A stretch of DNA of 64,000 nt from Lachnoanaerobaculum gingivalis. Its GTDB lineage: Bacteria > Bacillota > Clostridia > Lachnospirales > Lachnospiraceae. Where the stretch lies: the NCBI RefSeq assembly GCF_003862475.1, contig NZ_RRCO01000003.1:248001-312000 (forward strand). The letters run 5' to 3'. The translations under genes and the position numbers were made by a program. Below the pieces are notes generated by a model. The model was not told where the DNA came from, ran no database searches, and saw nothing but the letters and a program-made list of their open reading frames with translations. Below, in pieces: positions 1 to 8,569 of the stretch (position 1 is its first letter; every line of letters begins with the position of its first letter).

Positions 1-642
1 AAACTTCCTGAACTCCGTGACGCTATTGACGGTTATATCACACCGGAACAGGTCGGCAAACTTAAGGTGATCAAAGCTCATTATGAAAGCCTGGAATCCC
101 GGAAAGCAGAGCTTGAAGAACTCATTCTTGCGCTCGCCTCTCCCTATCAGCAGGAACTTGCCATTCTCAAAACCGCTCCAGGTATCCGTAGCCTCTTTAC
201 TGCCATCGGAATTATTTCCGAAATCGGTACCAACATAGAGGCTTTTCCTTCGGCGAAACACTTATGCTCATGGGCCGGTCTTACTCCGACCAACAATGAA
301 AGTACAGGGGAGAAAAAATCTGTTCGGGTTTCCAAGGCCGGATGCTATATCAAACCTTTACCGGTCCAGTGTGCAAATGCCATTGTTACCAGTAAAAAGC
401 ATCCGGAAATTCGCAACCGCTATCTCCGTCTCAAAAAGCGCCGCGGTCACAAGAAAGCAATAATTGCCATTGCAAGAATGCTTCTGACTGCATTATATCA
501 TATGCTTAAGAACGGTGAAAACTATAATGCGGAACTTTATCGAAAATATGATTTGCCTCCTACTAACTGGGAAATCACGGTAGAACAGGCAATTATTATT
601 GCAAAAAATCAAGGTTATAAAATCAAGTCAGCAACTGCATAG
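1..642 (+). CDS. IS110-family transposase, C-terminal part (5' end outside window)
   Basis: The reading frame is open from base 1, so the gene begins upstream of the window; a GTG at 67 is internal, not the true start. The visible part is the C-terminal Transposase_20 region (PF02371-type) of IS110/IS116/IS902 enzymes: the SAKHLCSWAGLTPTNNEST block about one third in, followed by the RVSKAG and IARMLLTALYHML segments typical of this family. Family knowledge: these enzymes pair an N-terminal RuvC-like DEDD domain with this C-terminal serine-containing domain and use an element-encoded bridge RNA for target choice. The DEDD domain is not visible here. It is the only transposon gene on the + strand and is not part of the neighbouring minus-strand genes. 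Confidence 0.9.
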   Translation, partial: KLPELRDAIDGYITPEQVGKLKVIKAHYESLESRKAELEELILALASPYQQELAILKTAPGIRSLFTAIGIISEIGTNIEAFPSAKHLCSWAGLTPTNNESTGEKKSVRVSKAGCYIKPLPVQCANAIVTSKKHPEIRNRYLRLKKRRGHKKAIIAIARMLLTALYHMLKNGENYNAELYRKYDLPPTNWEITVEQAIIIAKNQGYKIKSATA

Positions 643-822
643 CCTTAACTTTTAATATTCAATTTTTAAAGTAGCCACCAGAAGATGGCTTGTTTATGCT
701 ACGATTAAGAGAATGGATACCCTCTACTTTTCATTTTCAATCTTCCCCTCCAAAGGTAATATGAGATCATATATGTAACCTGGTTTTTCGGTTTTTAATT
801 CCAGTAACAGAAATATACCAGT
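643..822. other. non-coding right flank of the IS110 element
   Basis: 180 bases without a convincing ORF between the transposase stop and the end of the GNAT gene. It contains a short hairpin (AGCCA...TGGCT, about 693-712) and AT-rich sequence. In IS110-family elements the non-coding ends hold the bridge RNA or its partner end. Whether this flank carries any such RNA cannot be decided from one copy. The element boundary is not visible because IS110 elements often lack terminal inverted repeats. Confidence 0.35.
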
Positions 823-1308
823 CTAGTACACCTTTGCCATCATATATTCATCTAAAAATACACCGTCCACCAGCATAGTATCCTTTTTAGTCCCCTCGAT
901 TACAAATCCCTGCCTTTTATACAAGTTTATTGCAATGGTATTTGATACCTCGACAGTTAATTCCAATCTTTTTAAATTGTTTTCCTTTGCCCATTCCTCA
1001 AGTTTATCAAAGAATTTTGATCCGATTCCCTGCTTTTGAAACTCCTGCCTTATTCCGATAACAATATATGCCGAATGTCTTGTTCTTTTATATTTCCCTC
1101 TTTGAGCCGAAAGAAAGCCTATAATTTCCCCATCATTAATAGCTGCTATAAAATAATCATCCTTATCTCCCAAGATCTCTTTCATTTTCTTTTCATCAAA
1201 ATGCCTTTCATCCGGCTCAAGCATCATAAACTTTGTTTCCCTGTCTATATTTTTTAAACAATTAAAAAACAGCTTTGCTTCATTTGTATTTATTCTTCTT
1301 ATATCCAT
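823..1308 (-). CDS. GNAT-family N-acetyltransferase
   Basis: 161 residues, a normal length for a single-domain GNAT enzyme that moves an acetyl group from acetyl-CoA to an amine. The acetyl-CoA pyrophosphate loop is seen as RQEFQKQGIGSKF (R/Q-x-x-G-x-G/A pattern) near residue 90. It is followed by the ELTVEVSNTIAINLYKRQGF block (motif B, N-x-x-A-x-x-x-Y-x-x-x-G-F), which is very typical. The layout resembles RimI/YhhY-like enzymes acting on peptides or small amines; the acceptor cannot be predicted. It stands alone, downstream of a hypothetical gene and convergent with the IS110 element. Confidence 0.9.
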   Translation of the reverse strand: MDIRRINTNEAKLFFNCLKNIDRETKFMMLEPDERHFDEKKMKEILGDKDDYFIAAINDGEIIGFLSAQRGKYKRTRHSAYIVIGIRQEFQKQGIGSKFFDKLEEWAKENNLKRLELTVEVSNTIAINLYKRQGFVIEGTKKDTMLVDGVFLDEYMMAKVY

Positions 1309-1332
1309 ACGCTTATCTCATAAACAGTATTT

Positions 1333-1767
1333 TTACCGTATTTTCATATTTTCCATACAGTTTTTCAGTATAGTACTAATATAATTGCCCTTTTTTCTAT
1401 TAATACATGCCGTTGCAAATGTCATTGGAGCTTTGTATAGTTCTCCTATGTAATCAGGACTTGTCAACACAGGCATAGAATAGTATGCATTCTTTTTATT
1501 CTTTAAATCTATATACCACTTTCCACCTATATGTTTTCTGAATGTCTCTCCAATATATACTGTCAAATAGTCCAAAGTCTTAGAATCATTTATCAAATCC
1601 TTTATCTCACTGTAATTACTAATAATCCAATTTTCCAGTTCATCCAAGGACCCTTTGCTATAGTCAAGTTTTAAATTATTTTCATTAGCAAATGTATCTG
1701 TAAAATATTCCATTTTTAAAGGTATAAGAATGATCCATTCTTCAAAGTTTTCCTGGGTATAAGCCAT
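1333..1767 (-). CDS. small hypothetical protein (possibly DUF3806-like)
   Basis: 144 residues, soluble, no signal peptide or membrane segment. The start is well set: GGAGGTGA lies a few bases before the ATG at 1767. The central block LTVYIGETFRKHIGG followed by KWYIDL resembles the G-E-x-F/L...G-x-x-W core of DUF3806-type and immunity-protein-like families, but this is a visual resemblance only. It ends 24 bases before the GNAT gene and may share its transcript. No function is assigned. Confidence 0.7.
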   Translation of the reverse strand: MAYTQENFEEWIILIPLKMEYFTDTFANENNLKLDYSKGSLDELENWIISNYSEIKDLINDSKTLDYLTVYIGETFRKHIGGKWYIDLKNKKNAYYSMPVLTSPDYIGELYKAPMTFATACINRKKGNYISTILKNCMENMKIR

Positions 1768-1875
1768 TTCCTCACCTCCGATATATTTATTATAAGTAAA
1801 ATCCGGTTTTTATTATACATCCTAAACTTGACCGTCATATGGTAACTACTTACTCTTTGGTATTTCCATATCCTT

Positions 1876-3261
1876 TTACCTGAATTTTGTCAGAATATAT
1901 TTTAACATTCTAAACTTTAACAAATTAAAAGGTGCATATCGTATAGGTAAATCAAGCATTGTTTCATTCCATACGACACTCTTTTTATGACTTAATGTAT
2001 CAAAACCGTACTTTCCATGATATGAGCCTATTCCGCTATTTCCCACACCACCAAAAGGCATATAATGATTTGATACATGAAGAACAACATCATTCACACA
2101 TCCGCCACCATAGGAAATACTCTTAATAATACGCCTTGCTATTTTCTCATTATTTGTAAATACATAGCATGCCAAAGGCTTCTCTCGCTCTTTTATTGTT
2201 CTTATAAGCTTTTTTATATCATTATATTCTATTATCGGAAGGAGCGGTCCGAATATCTCTTCTTTCATAATCTCATCTTCAAAATCCGCTTTCGGTAAAA
2301 CGGTCGGCTCAATCTTTTTACTAAACTCGTCAGCCCTGCCGCCGATTATATTCTCCTCCGCTCTTATCAGATTTAGCAGTCTTTTATAATGATGTTCATT
2401 GATTATTCTTGGGTATGTATTATTATTTAATGCATCCTTGTATCTTGACTTTATCTCTTTTAGTATACACTTAATAAGCTTTTCTTTTACACTGCTATGC
2501 ACCGCCACATAATCCACAGATACACAGGTCTGTCCTGCATTAAGAAGTTTCCCCCATACTATACGCTTTGCCGCAATTTTGATATTTGCCGATTCATCTA
2601 CAATACAGGGGCATTTACCCCCAAGTTCCAAAGAAACCGGAGTCAAATTCTTGCTTGCGGCATTCATTATAACCTTGCCAACTCGTGAACTTCCTGTAAA
2701 AAAGATATAATCATATCTTTGAGAAAGCATATCATTATAATCAATATCCGAATCCACACAATATATATAGTTCTTATCAAATGTATTATTAATAATTTCT
2801 TTAATCAGATTGGAGGTATATTTACTTTCTTTGGAGCATTTTATCACTGCACAATTTCCGGCTGAGATTGCTGCTATAAGAGGGGCTATTGCCAAATTAA
2901 AGGGGTAATTCCAAGGCGACATAATAAGTACTATGCCATAAGGCTCTGAAAACACATAATTCTTAGCCGGAAATGTACCTATAGTACCCCTTGCTCTTTG
3001 CGGCCTGCTCCAGCTTCTCACATTTTTTAAAGCTTCATCTAATTCGGTATATACCATTGCAATCTCAGTCATATATACCTCTGATTTTGACTTTGAAAGA
3101 TCATTATACAATGCGGATAAGATTTTTTCTTCATTAGCAACAATGATTTTTTTAAGTCTTTGCAACATTCTAAGCCTGTATTCCACTGATTTGGTTGCAT
3201 TTGTGTTAAAGAAATTTCTTTGATTTTTTATAATACTTTTTAACTCTTTACCATTGTCCAT
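1876..3261 (-). CDS. aldehyde dehydrogenase, class 3 type
   Basis: NAD(P)-dependent aldehyde dehydrogenase of the class 3 group (ALDH3, fatty/aromatic aldehydes), 461 residues, which is the usual length for this group lacking the longer tetramer tail. The catalytic elements are present: MSPWNYPF near residue 114, the FTGS loop at 188-191, the general-base Glu212 in LELGGK, and the nucleophile Cys246 in NAGQTC. An ATG lies 39 bases further upstream, but the start at 3261 is preferred because GGAGGAG sits five bases before it. It precedes the FGE-like gene's 3' end by about 100 bases and looks monocistronic. The substrate is not predictable from sequence. Confidence 0.93.
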   Translation of the reverse strand: MDNGKELKSIIKNQRNFFNTNATKSVEYRLRMLQRLKKIIVANEEKILSALYNDLSKSKSEVYMTEIAMVYTELDEALKNVRSWSRPQRARGTIGTFPAKNYVFSEPYGIVLIMSPWNYPFNLAIAPLIAAISAGNCAVIKCSKESKYTSNLIKEIINNTFDKNYIYCVDSDIDYNDMLSQRYDYIFFTGSSRVGKVIMNAASKNLTPVSLELGGKCPCIVDESANIKIAAKRIVWGKLLNAGQTCVSVDYVAVHSSVKEKLIKCILKEIKSRYKDALNNNTYPRIINEHHYKRLLNLIRAEENIIGGRADEFSKKIEPTVLPKADFEDEIMKEEIFGPLLPIIEYNDIKKLIRTIKEREKPLACYVFTNNEKIARRIIKSISYGGGCVNDVVLHVSNHYMPFGGVGNSGIGSYHGKYGFDTLSHKKSVVWNETMLDLPIRYAPFNLLKFRMLKYILTKFR

Positions 3262-3367
3262 ACATCTCCTCCATAATTTAGAAATTATATAGTAATTCAT
3301 TGTCTATAATATTATATAATAGTTATCTTTAAAAAAAGCATAAATTTTATATTCTGAAGCTGCTGCC

Positions 3368-4117
3368 TTACCTCAATCCGCTAAAACTGCTCTTTGCTAT
3401 TCTAAAGCCTAAATCATCAATTTGAAACTCCGGAAAACTCTTCCGCCTTGAGGTCGCACCACAGGCTCTTTCCTCACTTGCAAAACTACCTCCCCTGAAT
3501 ATACGATAGTTTCCATACCGTTTTTCATCATATAAATCAAAGCACCATTCCCAAACATTTCCAATCATATCAAAAAGTCCGAAGTCATTTGCCCTCTTCA
3601 TTTTAACTTCCTGCAATCTTTTATCTGAATTTTTATCATACCAAGCTGTCTCTTCAATATCTCCATATCTATAGCCCTTTTTATTCCCCCTGCATGCATA
3701 TTGCCATTCCACATCTGTGGGCAATCTGAATCCGTCTTTTGAATAATCCACTATGGTTTTTTCTGAAACAGAATTTAAAATATAACATTTTTCTAATCCA
3801 AGCTTTCCTGAAAGTCTGTTGCAAAACTCTATTGCTTCCACCCAGCTTACATTAACCACCGGAAAATCCTTTATTTTATCATCACATTCAATACCTGTCA
3901 CATAACTGTACAGTTCATTTGTTACAGTTGTTTTCAGCAATAAAAAGGATAAAACATCCACTAATTCTTCCCTTGTATCTTTCCCCTTCCTTGTACCAGG
4001 GGCAGACATTTTATAATCTGAACTTAACCATTTGACAGGATCGATAAAGTCTCTTATTAACTCCTGCCCTTTGGGGATTAAAACCATATTCTCTTTTATA
4101 TATTCAGCTAAGTTCAT
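3368..4117 (-). CDS. formylglycine-generating-enzyme (SUMF1/FGE) family protein
   Basis: 249 residues of the FGE-sulfatase fold (PF03781). Typical landmarks are VNVSWVEAIEFCNRLS (about 95-110), FRLPTDVEWQYACRG (about 150), the FGLFDMIGNVWEW block (about 195-207) and FRGGSFAS with the closing DLGFRIA. Family members include sulfatase-activating oxidases, EgtB/PvdO-like oxygenases and many non-catalytic C-type-lectin-fold relatives. No sulfatase gene is nearby and the copper-binding cysteine pair of true FGE is not evident, so sulfatase activation should not be assumed. There is no signal peptide, so it is probably cytoplasmic. The start has a purine-rich GAGAGGAAAG upstream. Confidence 0.88.
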   Translation of the reverse strand: MNLAEYIKENMVLIPKGQELIRDFIDPVKWLSSDYKMSAPGTRKGKDTREELVDVLSFLLLKTTVTNELYSYVTGIECDDKIKDFPVVNVSWVEAIEFCNRLSGKLGLEKCYILNSVSEKTIVDYSKDGFRLPTDVEWQYACRGNKKGYRYGDIEETAWYDKNSDKRLQEVKMKRANDFGLFDMIGNVWEWCFDLYDEKRYGNYRIFRGGSFASEERACGATSRRKSFPEFQIDDLGFRIAKSSFSGLR

Positions 4118-4252
4118 TTAATCTTTCCTCTCAGTTTATAATATTTAATAGCATATATTCTATGGCTTTATTATATAGCTTTTTAAAATTTTTGCCAGTT
4201 TAACTCTGTATATTTGCTTATATAAATAATCCCCCTACTACTACCATATAAT

Positions 4253-4288
4253 AAAAAACAGCCACAAGTTAATAAAACCTGTGACTGC
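4253..4288 (-). terminator. rho-independent terminator after the 4307-4840 gene
   Basis: On the minus strand an interrupted stem (CAG-CACA-GTT pairing with AAC-TGTG-CTG, two mismatches) with a TTATT loop is followed by a run of six T. It lies directly after the stop of the gene ending at 4307. Confidence 0.75.
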
Positions 4289-4306
4289 TTTGATTAATTG
4301 AATAAA

Positions 4307-4840
4307 TTATCTACTTGCTCTAAATATTAGCATTTCATCCAATCTCACATTGTCTATAGAACAAGGTATACCACCACGCCTATTTACTTTCAATTTGTAG
4401 AAATCCATACAACTTCTTATATATTGAATTATCAGTGGAGATCTACGCTTATATCCATATTTATTTAATAAAGTTCTAAACTTTATTCTCACATAATTGC
4501 TTTCACCATATAATATTTTAATACGGGTACTTTTGAAAAACAAATCAAAATCTGAGAGTTCGCTACTTAATTGATTTATCTCTAATGTTTTATTTGTATG
4601 CTCAAAATCCATTTGTATAGCAGTTAATTCAGTATCAATTGCTTCTTTATCAAAAATATAATGCATCCAGTGATATGTATCTAGAATAAATTTCCTTTTA
4701 TTTTCTCTATATGATTCGGAAAGAAGTTTTGCATCATTCTCCCATATTAGATCAAGTATTTTGCTCTCTTCCCGACATCCAAGATTCATATCACTTAAAA
4801 TCAATGCAATATCAATTGCCGTATAAAATAATCCATACAT
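4307..4840 (-). CDS. hypothetical protein downstream of HNH gene
   Basis: 177 residues, not recognised. It is soluble and mixed alpha/beta, with a basic C-terminal half (KYGYKRRSP, KVNRRGG) that could bind nucleic acid. Its ATG overlaps the stop codon of the HNH gene in a TAATG arrangement, so the two are translationally coupled and probably form one unit with the helicase remnant upstream. A terminator follows its stop. The coupling suggests a partner of a helicase/HNH nuclease system, but this is inference from position only. Confidence 0.75.
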   Translation of the reverse strand: MYGLFYTAIDIALILSDMNLGCREESKILDLIWENDAKLLSESYRENKRKFILDTYHWMHYIFDKEAIDTELTAIQMDFEHTNKTLEINQLSSELSDFDLFFKSTRIKILYGESNYVRIKFRTLLNKYGYKRRSPLIIQYIRSCMDFYKLKVNRRGGIPCSIDNVRLDEMLIFRASR

Positions 4841-5328
4841 TATTTGTCGCCCTTCTCCCCATTACATCTATGGCAAAGAATCTGTAAATTCTCCAAAACA
4901 GATTTACCTCCATTATTCATGGCAATAATATGATCTACATGAAAAGGAGCTCTGGTTTTGTCTGTAAATCCACAGCAGGCACAGTGGTAATTGCCTTCGC
5001 TATCTGTATACTTCTCAAAAGTACTATCTCTCAACATCTTCTCAAGATCCGGTCTAATTTTTCCAATTTCATGAAGTGGTAAGCTTTCTAAATATTTTTT
5101 CCCATATTCAACAGTTTCTATCTCATATACATCAGGATGTGCTATTTTCATCATCTCAATATCAAACTGTTTTAAGAAATAAAGCTTTCTTCCAAAGAAC
5201 AAACGAAGCATATTGTCATCACTAGAGTCCCAAAGATTGTCAATATATTTAGCTTTCTCACATTCATCCATTTTATTATCCCAAATATACTGTGCAATCT
5301 TTGATATATCCAGCTTATTTCTATTCAC
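4840..5328 (-). CDS. HNH endonuclease domain protein (likely C-terminal piece of a broken helicase-HNH gene)
   Basis: 162 residues ending in a clear HNH module: CACCGF zinc-knuckle pair, then HVDHIIAMNNGG and LQILCHRCNGEKGD with the second Cys pair. A GTG at 5328 can serve as start with weak GAAGAG upstream. However, the same frame is open for about 23 more codons upstream, reading ...YYAQYEEAPRFYTFEEV, back to a stop near 5397 at the very end of the helicase ORF. I infer that the HNH domain was once the C-terminal part of the helicase polypeptide, separated from it by an internal deletion. It could still be expressed on its own. Confidence 0.8.
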   Translation of the reverse strand: MNRNKLDISKIAQYIWDNKMDECEKAKYIDNLWDSSDDNMLRLFFGRKLYFLKQFDIEMMKIAHPDVYEIETVEYGKKYLESLPLHEIGKIRPDLEKMLRDSTFEKYTDSEGNYHCACCGFTDKTRAPFHVDHIIAMNNGGKSVLENLQILCHRCNGEKGDK

Positions 5329-5387
5329 CTCTTCAAATGTATAGAATCTTGGTGCCTCCTCATATTGTGCATAGTATTTTATGATAT

Positions 5388-6407
5388 TTATGACATCTCT
5401 GCTCTCTTAAAAAGTGCACTAAGCTGAATAGCATGTATTACATTGACCGCAAATACAATTGTCTGTCCATATTCATCCTGTTTTTCTTTATATGTTTCCA
5501 CAATCAGTTTATTACGTGCGGCACTCTCCGCCATCTGACTCGCAATATCATCCGGCAAATTATCAAGATATTGAATCCTTTCCCATGACTCAAGCCCCAG
5601 AGAATCTCCATAGTTTTCTTCAGTAAAGTAGCTTTCAAAAATAGGTTTTGAAAGAATCTGCCTGTTTATAAGTTCTTTTAATCCTATTTGATATGTTATT
5701 CCTATGTCTCCTCGTAAAACCTGACCATCACTGACACCGTCAGAGTAGATTTTTCCTAAAAGACCCTGCTCTTCTTCTGCTGTACGGAATGGTGTAGCAG
5801 TTAGACCTATTAGCTTTAAATTTGGCACCTTATCTTTTACATAGTTGATAACTTTTCTATAGGTTTTTGCAGTTGAATGATGTGCTTCATCTACAACCAA
5901 GTACAGCTCTTTTTCTCCTTCCAACCACTTATCAAGTCTTTCAATATTTCTGCCTATGCTGTCCTTACTTATAATCAATAAATTATCATCCGCCTTGATA
6001 TCTATTGTTCTGTCATGGCTTGATGCACCTGACACAATTCTGAATCTGAAAGAAGAAATATGTGGTACAACCTCTGCATAAGCAAACTTTTGAAATGACT
6101 CTGCAGCCTGGTCAAGCAGCATCTGACGATGTGCTATCCAAAGAATTTTCTTTTTCTTATCAATAGCATTTTTTAATAACCACATAGAAGCTGTATAAGT
6201 CTTTCCGCCTCCTGTCGGTAAAACCACGAGAGTACTATAAGAATCCTCTTTATTTATCTTATCAAGTGCCTCCATAGCCTTTTTTTGATGCTCATAAGGG
6301 CTTCTGATGTTTGTTCCCTTTTTTGGTAAAATATCACCACAAGATTTCACTTCCACATAAGTTTTTAAATCATTTACAGAGCCTGTCTCCATCCCCATAA
6401 CCTCCAT
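5388..6407 (-). pseudogene. DEAD/DEAH-box helicase, N-terminal domain only
   Basis: 339 residues with a complete first RecA-like domain of a superfamily 2 (ResIII-type) helicase: Walker A LPTGGGKTYTA (about 64-74), DEAHH (Walker B) and GLTATPFR (motif III). The protein stops just after QTIVFAVNVIHAIQLSALF, where motif IV of the second helicase domain begins. Motifs V and VI, needed for ATPase-driven translocation, are absent here and in the following ORF. The end is immediately followed by the open frame leading into the HNH gene. The simplest reading is a helicase-HNH fusion gene that has lost its middle, so it is called a pseudogene. A deliberately short protein cannot be excluded. Confidence 0.8.
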
Positions 6408-6527
6408 TATGAATTTATTAATTTAATCTTATTTATATATTAATCTACTCTCCTATAATACTTTATATCTCTAAATTTCTCAACTCTAAACCTATACGTA
6501 AGATGACACATTTTAACAATAATCCCC

Positions 6528-6911
6528 CTACTCCAGTATCTCCAAAATATCCTCTGTCTCTACTCCCTCACTTAATACGAGCGTTTTATTATATCCCTCA
6601 TCACATAATAAAACTTCTCTTCCATAAGAAAAGTAGCTTCTGAGCCATATAATATATTTTGCATAATCATAGAGCCTGTTCTTTGAGTTAAAATAATCTA
6701 TCACGAAAACGCTCCTGTCTCTATTTATCCAAAGTTCAAACTCGCATTCAGCCCCATAATATTCAAAGTGAACATCATATTTACAGCTTTCATCGTTTTT
6801 GACTTCTACACTGACTCCCGGAAATCTTTCTTTTATATCTCTGTTAAACTTCTCAAGATCAAAATCAGTATTTTCTTTATCATTAACATAAATAAAATAT
6901 GAAACTGCCAT
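6528..6911 (-). CDS. small hypothetical protein
   Basis: 127 residues, acidic, no membrane segment. Alternating hydrophobic strands and two aromatic stretches (VHFEYYGAECEFELW, IIWLRSYFSYG) suggest a compact alpha/beta fold like that of small immunity or SitI-type proteins, but I recognise no family. It is divergent from the remnant and the membrane-protein gene on the other strand. Confidence 0.65.
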   Translation of the reverse strand: MAVSYFIYVNDKENTDFDLEKFNRDIKERFPGVSVEVKNDESCKYDVHFEYYGAECEFELWINRDRSVFVIDYFNSKNRLYDYAKYIIWLRSYFSYGREVLLCDEGYNKTLVLSEGVETEDILEILE

Positions 6912-6961
6912 ATTACCCCCTTATAAAAGTATTAAATATCGTAAATTGTACAACTAAATGA

Positions 6962-6967
6962 TATAAT
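6962..6967 (+). promoter_or_regulatory. candidate -10 box
   Basis: A perfect TATAAT on the + strand, 40 bases before the degenerate ATG at 7007. No good -35 hexamer sits 16-18 bases upstream, so this is a tentative promoter for the + strand membrane-protein locus. Confidence 0.35.
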
Positions 6968-7006
6968 ACAAGTATACAACTTTTAATTTGAAAAGGGTGA
7001 GTTGTA

Positions 7007-7189
7007 ATGTAAGGGATATTTGTTACTGCACTTTTCTACACACTGTGGATGCTTAGAGTAAGACTTCCGATAAGCTTGCAAACTGTAGGATACTCACTGT
7101 GGGAACGTTATACTATTGAGGCGGTTTTTTTCGAAAATAATTCAGTACACCATTATGGTGTCAGGGCACAACATACAATTTGGGAATAA
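7007..7189 (+). pseudogene. remnant of a paralogue of the following membrane protein
   Basis: The ATG at 7007, preceded by AAAAGGGTGAG, is followed at once by a TAA stop. The same frame is then open for 58 codons and ends in HYGVRAQHTIWE and a stop at 7187-7189. The last 30 residues align with the C-terminus of the 7202-8227 protein: LWERYTIEA against IWKRYSVEA, and an identical VRAQHTIWE end. This is therefore the tail of a tandem duplicate whose body has been deleted. It lies 12 bases before the intact copy. Confidence 0.8.
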
Positions 7190-7201
7190 TGGAGAAATAA
7201 A

Positions 7202-8227
7202 ATGGGATTTACTATATTTGCATTGTTTTTTGGACTTTTGGTCTTAATATGCTTTCTATTAACTATTTATATGTTTTTAAGACTGGTCATTGCAGTATCT
7301 GCAGGTAAGGAAGTTCCAAAGTGGATGTACAATATCGGTCAGGGCTTTCAAGGTAGAATACATATAGACTATGATGATATTACCGAAAATGCTGCACTAA
7401 AAGCTGTATTATTATTTATCTTAGTATATACTTTAGCTAATATTGCCTGCATAGGTATTATATACTACAACACAAATAATTTTATGTTATCACTTTATAA
7501 CTGCTTAAAATATCAGCTGGGAATTGCAGTGCTGAGTTTGATATTTTATCACCTTATACAACTTATATCTACGCTTATAAGTAATCATAAAAATAAAATT
7601 TTTCGACTCTATTCAGCTTCAAATGCGGTTATAGCCGGACTGTTTATTTCACTTTTTACTCTTACTCTCTTTATATCTATGACAGGTTTTCCTGAAAAGC
7701 CTGTTGTAGTACAAATAGATAAAAGCGATATAGTAATCGGTGAAACAAAGGTAGCCAAACTTCTATCAGACGGCTTTTACTTCTTAGAAAAAGATGCAGA
7801 CAGTGAAATCGTAAATAAGCGTGTTGACCACTTTTATTATGGTGAGCTTTTAGAACTATTTCGTGATGATAAATCCTACGGTTTTGTAAGTGTTACTCCT
7901 ACATTAAAAGATAGCGATAAGCTAAAAAACTGTACAATAACTTATTATAGGATTCCGGCAGACAGTGAGGTTTTATCGGAAGTCAAATTTAATAATACCG
8001 ACCTGTCAAAACTGAGTATAGATGACTTTAGAGAAAGAGATTTGACGGATATTTTTTCACTACATCCGATTGAATATGAAGAAGTAAGGAATGATATTTC
8101 ATTTACACTTAAAATTCAGCCGTCCGACTATGTTATATGGAAAAGATACAGTGTAGAGGCTGATTTTAATTCACTTTATAAACCTGATAAATATAGTGTA
8201 AGAGCACAACATACAATATGGGAATAG
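7202..8227 (+). CDS. multi-pass membrane protein with a soluble C-terminal domain
   Basis: 341 residues. There is one N-terminal membrane helix (about 2-30), then helices near 66-90, 100-125 and 140-162, and a soluble C-terminal half of about 180 residues rich in beta strands. The 160-341 part probably lies on one side of the membrane, possibly outside. No enzyme motif is visible and I do not recognise the family. The gene is preceded by the tail of a decayed paralogue and followed by a strong terminator. It is one of the few + strand genes in the window. Confidence 0.75.
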   Translation: MGFTIFALFFGLLVLICFLLTIYMFLRLVIAVSAGKEVPKWMYNIGQGFQGRIHIDYDDITENAALKAVLLFILVYTLANIACIGIIYYNTNNFMLSLYNCLKYQLGIAVLSLIFYHLIQLISTLISNHKNKIFRLYSASNAVIAGLFISLFTLTLFISMTGFPEKPVVVQIDKSDIVIGETKVAKLLSDGFYFLEKDADSEIVNKRVDHFYYGELLELFRDDKSYGFVSVTPTLKDSDKLKNCTITYYRIPADSEVLSEVKFNNTDLSKLSIDDFRERDLTDIFSLHPIEYEEVRNDISFTLKIQPSDYVIWKRYSVEADFNSLYKPDKYSVRAQHTIWE

Positions 8228-8240
8228 ATCTTTAAAAAAA

Positions 8241-8280
8241 TACTGTAGTAGAAGCCGTCCTTCCGCTACAGTACTTTTAT
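8241..8280. terminator. bidirectional terminator between convergent genes
   Basis: TACTGTAG (8241-8248) pairs with CTACAGTA (8266-8273), with an inner GAAG/CTTC stem. The + side is followed by CTTTTAT and the minus side by a run of T (AAAAAAA on +). It separates the + strand membrane gene from the minus-strand DUF6440 gene. Confidence 0.8.
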
Positions 8281-8460
8281 TTATAATCCTTCTTTATCAT
8301 TATATGTTACTACAGGCTTTCCGTCTTTATCCAGTAAAGCTGTCAGGCCTCCTGCATATCCATTTGCACTAAACAAATAGTTTACACCGGTCTCTGTATC
8401 AACCCAGACTTCAAGTATCTCAATCACTCCCTGTCTATAAACTCTCTTAAAGCGATCCAT
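8281..8460 (-). CDS. DUF6440 family protein
   Basis: A 59-residue protein. GGAGG lies a few bases upstream of the ATG at 8458-8460. The sequence contains VWVDTETGVNYLF and GYAGGLTALLDKDGKP, the signature of the short DUF6440 proteins common in Clostridia and Bacilli, whose function is unknown. It ends at the bidirectional terminator and sits just downstream of the ECF transporter operon, transcribed in the same direction. Confidence 0.85.
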   Translation of the reverse strand: MDRFKRVYRQGVIEILEVWVDTETGVNYLFSANGYAGGLTALLDKDGKPVVTYNDKEGL

Positions 8461-8569
8461 AAAGTATCCTCCAATGTTTTCTTTAATTATAGCATATGGT
8501 TAAACTACATTTTTTAAGTTTTGTTTAATAATGATTGATACCTAAGTAATAATCTTTGATTTTGGATAA

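Noticed and set aside
3368-4117. True sulfatase-activating enzyme
   Set aside because: Fold matches, but no sulfatase gene is nearby and the active-site Cys pair of FGE is not apparent; kept at family level only.
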